NCBI RefSeq assembly: GCF_900116435.1
Contig: NZ_FPAZ01000022.1
Location: forward strand, 1 to 61,233
Source: Pseudoalteromonas lipolytica
GTDB taxonomy: Bacteria > Pseudomonadota > Gammaproteobacteria > Enterobacterales > Alteromonadaceae
Reading direction: 5' to 3'
DNA: 61,233 nt
Shown here one piece after another: positions 60,957 to 61,233 of this stretch (positions are counted from its first letter, which is position 1; each line of letters starts with the position of its first letter). The notes under the pieces are model-generated. The model searched no databases. It saw only the letters and a list, made by a program, of their open reading frames with translations, and had not been told where the DNA came from. A program made the translations under genes and the position numbers.

Positions 60957-61090
60957 AAATTCACCTTAAATCGTCAAAATGCGCAAGCTCTAGTGTAACA
61001 GTGAAGTAAGAAAATTCACTAAAAGGCGCTAAAGTTGATTGTTAAACACTCAGTTTTAGGGCGTTTAGCTCAAAAGCTGAGCGAACAGTG

Positions 61091-61148
61091 CGTTTTTTTA
61101 AATTTTATTGAAAAAAGTGCTTGCGTAAAAAATCCATCTCCCTATAAT
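61091..61148 (+). promoter_or_regulatory. rRNA operon P1 promoter (right, outward facing)
   Basis: TTGCGT (61121-61126) and TATAAT (61143-61148) spaced 16 bp, with an AT-rich UP-element-like stretch at about 61091-61116 and a GC-rich discriminator. The -10 region and leader match those of the left promoter. Confidence 0.85.
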
Positions 61149-61150
61149 GC

Positions 61151-61233
61151 GACCCCACTGAGACGGGAGACAGCAACGAAAGACGCTGAGCAACGTAGCA
61201 GAGAGTTAAGTAAAACTTCGGTTTTAAATCTTC
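61151..61233 (+). other. rRNA operon leader (right edge, partial)
   Basis: Leader RNA including the shared CAGCAACGAAAGACGCTGA stretch and the UUCG hairpin at 61211-61226. It is nearly identical in reverse orientation to positions 60-150 of the window, but carries a single copy of the 21-bp unit. The 16S gene should follow outside. Confidence 0.8.

Overview
The window is a 61 kb stretch of chromosome from a marine gammaproteobacterium. Gene content, moderately AT-rich base use and gene order fit the Alteromonadales, most likely Pseudoalteromonas or a close relative; this is inferred from recognised protein families, not from a database search. It is the replication-origin region. It is bounded on both sides by promoter and leader sequences of rRNA operons that point outward; the rRNA genes themselves lie outside.

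Left block (about 0.36-15.4 kb, all minus strand): a collagen-like lipoprotein, glmU, the complete F1Fo ATP synthase operon atpIBEFHAGDC, and mnmG-rsmG-parA-parB. Next comes an E. coli-type oriC between mnmG and mioC (about 15.47-15.79 kb), with 12 GATC sites in about 320 bp, AT-rich 13-mer-like elements and DnaA boxes in the same order and orientation as E. coli R1-R4. A second GATC- and DnaA-box-rich stretch lies on the other side of mioC (about 16.43-16.80 kb).

Centre (16.8-35 kb): a PEP-mutase/isocitrate-lyase-like enzyme, mnmE, a plus-strand TonB receptor and PepSY pair with a Fur-like site, then yidC-yidD-rnpA-rpmH on the minus strand facing dnaA-dnaN-recF-gyrB-glyQ-glyS on the plus strand. 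The rpmH-dnaA gap carries the divergent promoters, DnaA boxes and seven GATC sites. Two ParB-binding parS sites lie inside recF, matching the parAB genes further left.

Right block (35-61 kb): a small lipoprotein, tusA, fadBA (fatty-acid beta-oxidation), slt, pepQ-yigZ-trkH, a PilZ protein, a tandem array of four tiny secreted EF-hand proteins, trkA-rsmB-fmt-def, a LysM protein with dprA-smg-yrdD-tsaC-hemF, a small unknown membrane protein, a chemotaxis receptor with a c-type haem motif next to a group II truncated haemoglobin, aroE-yrdB and yrdA. Most of this is housekeeping. The least ordinary parts are the EF-hand array between the two Trk potassium-transport genes, the haem-receptor/haemoglobin pair, and the layered origin architecture, where gene polarity switches at dnaA, about 10 kb from the E. 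coli-like oriC.
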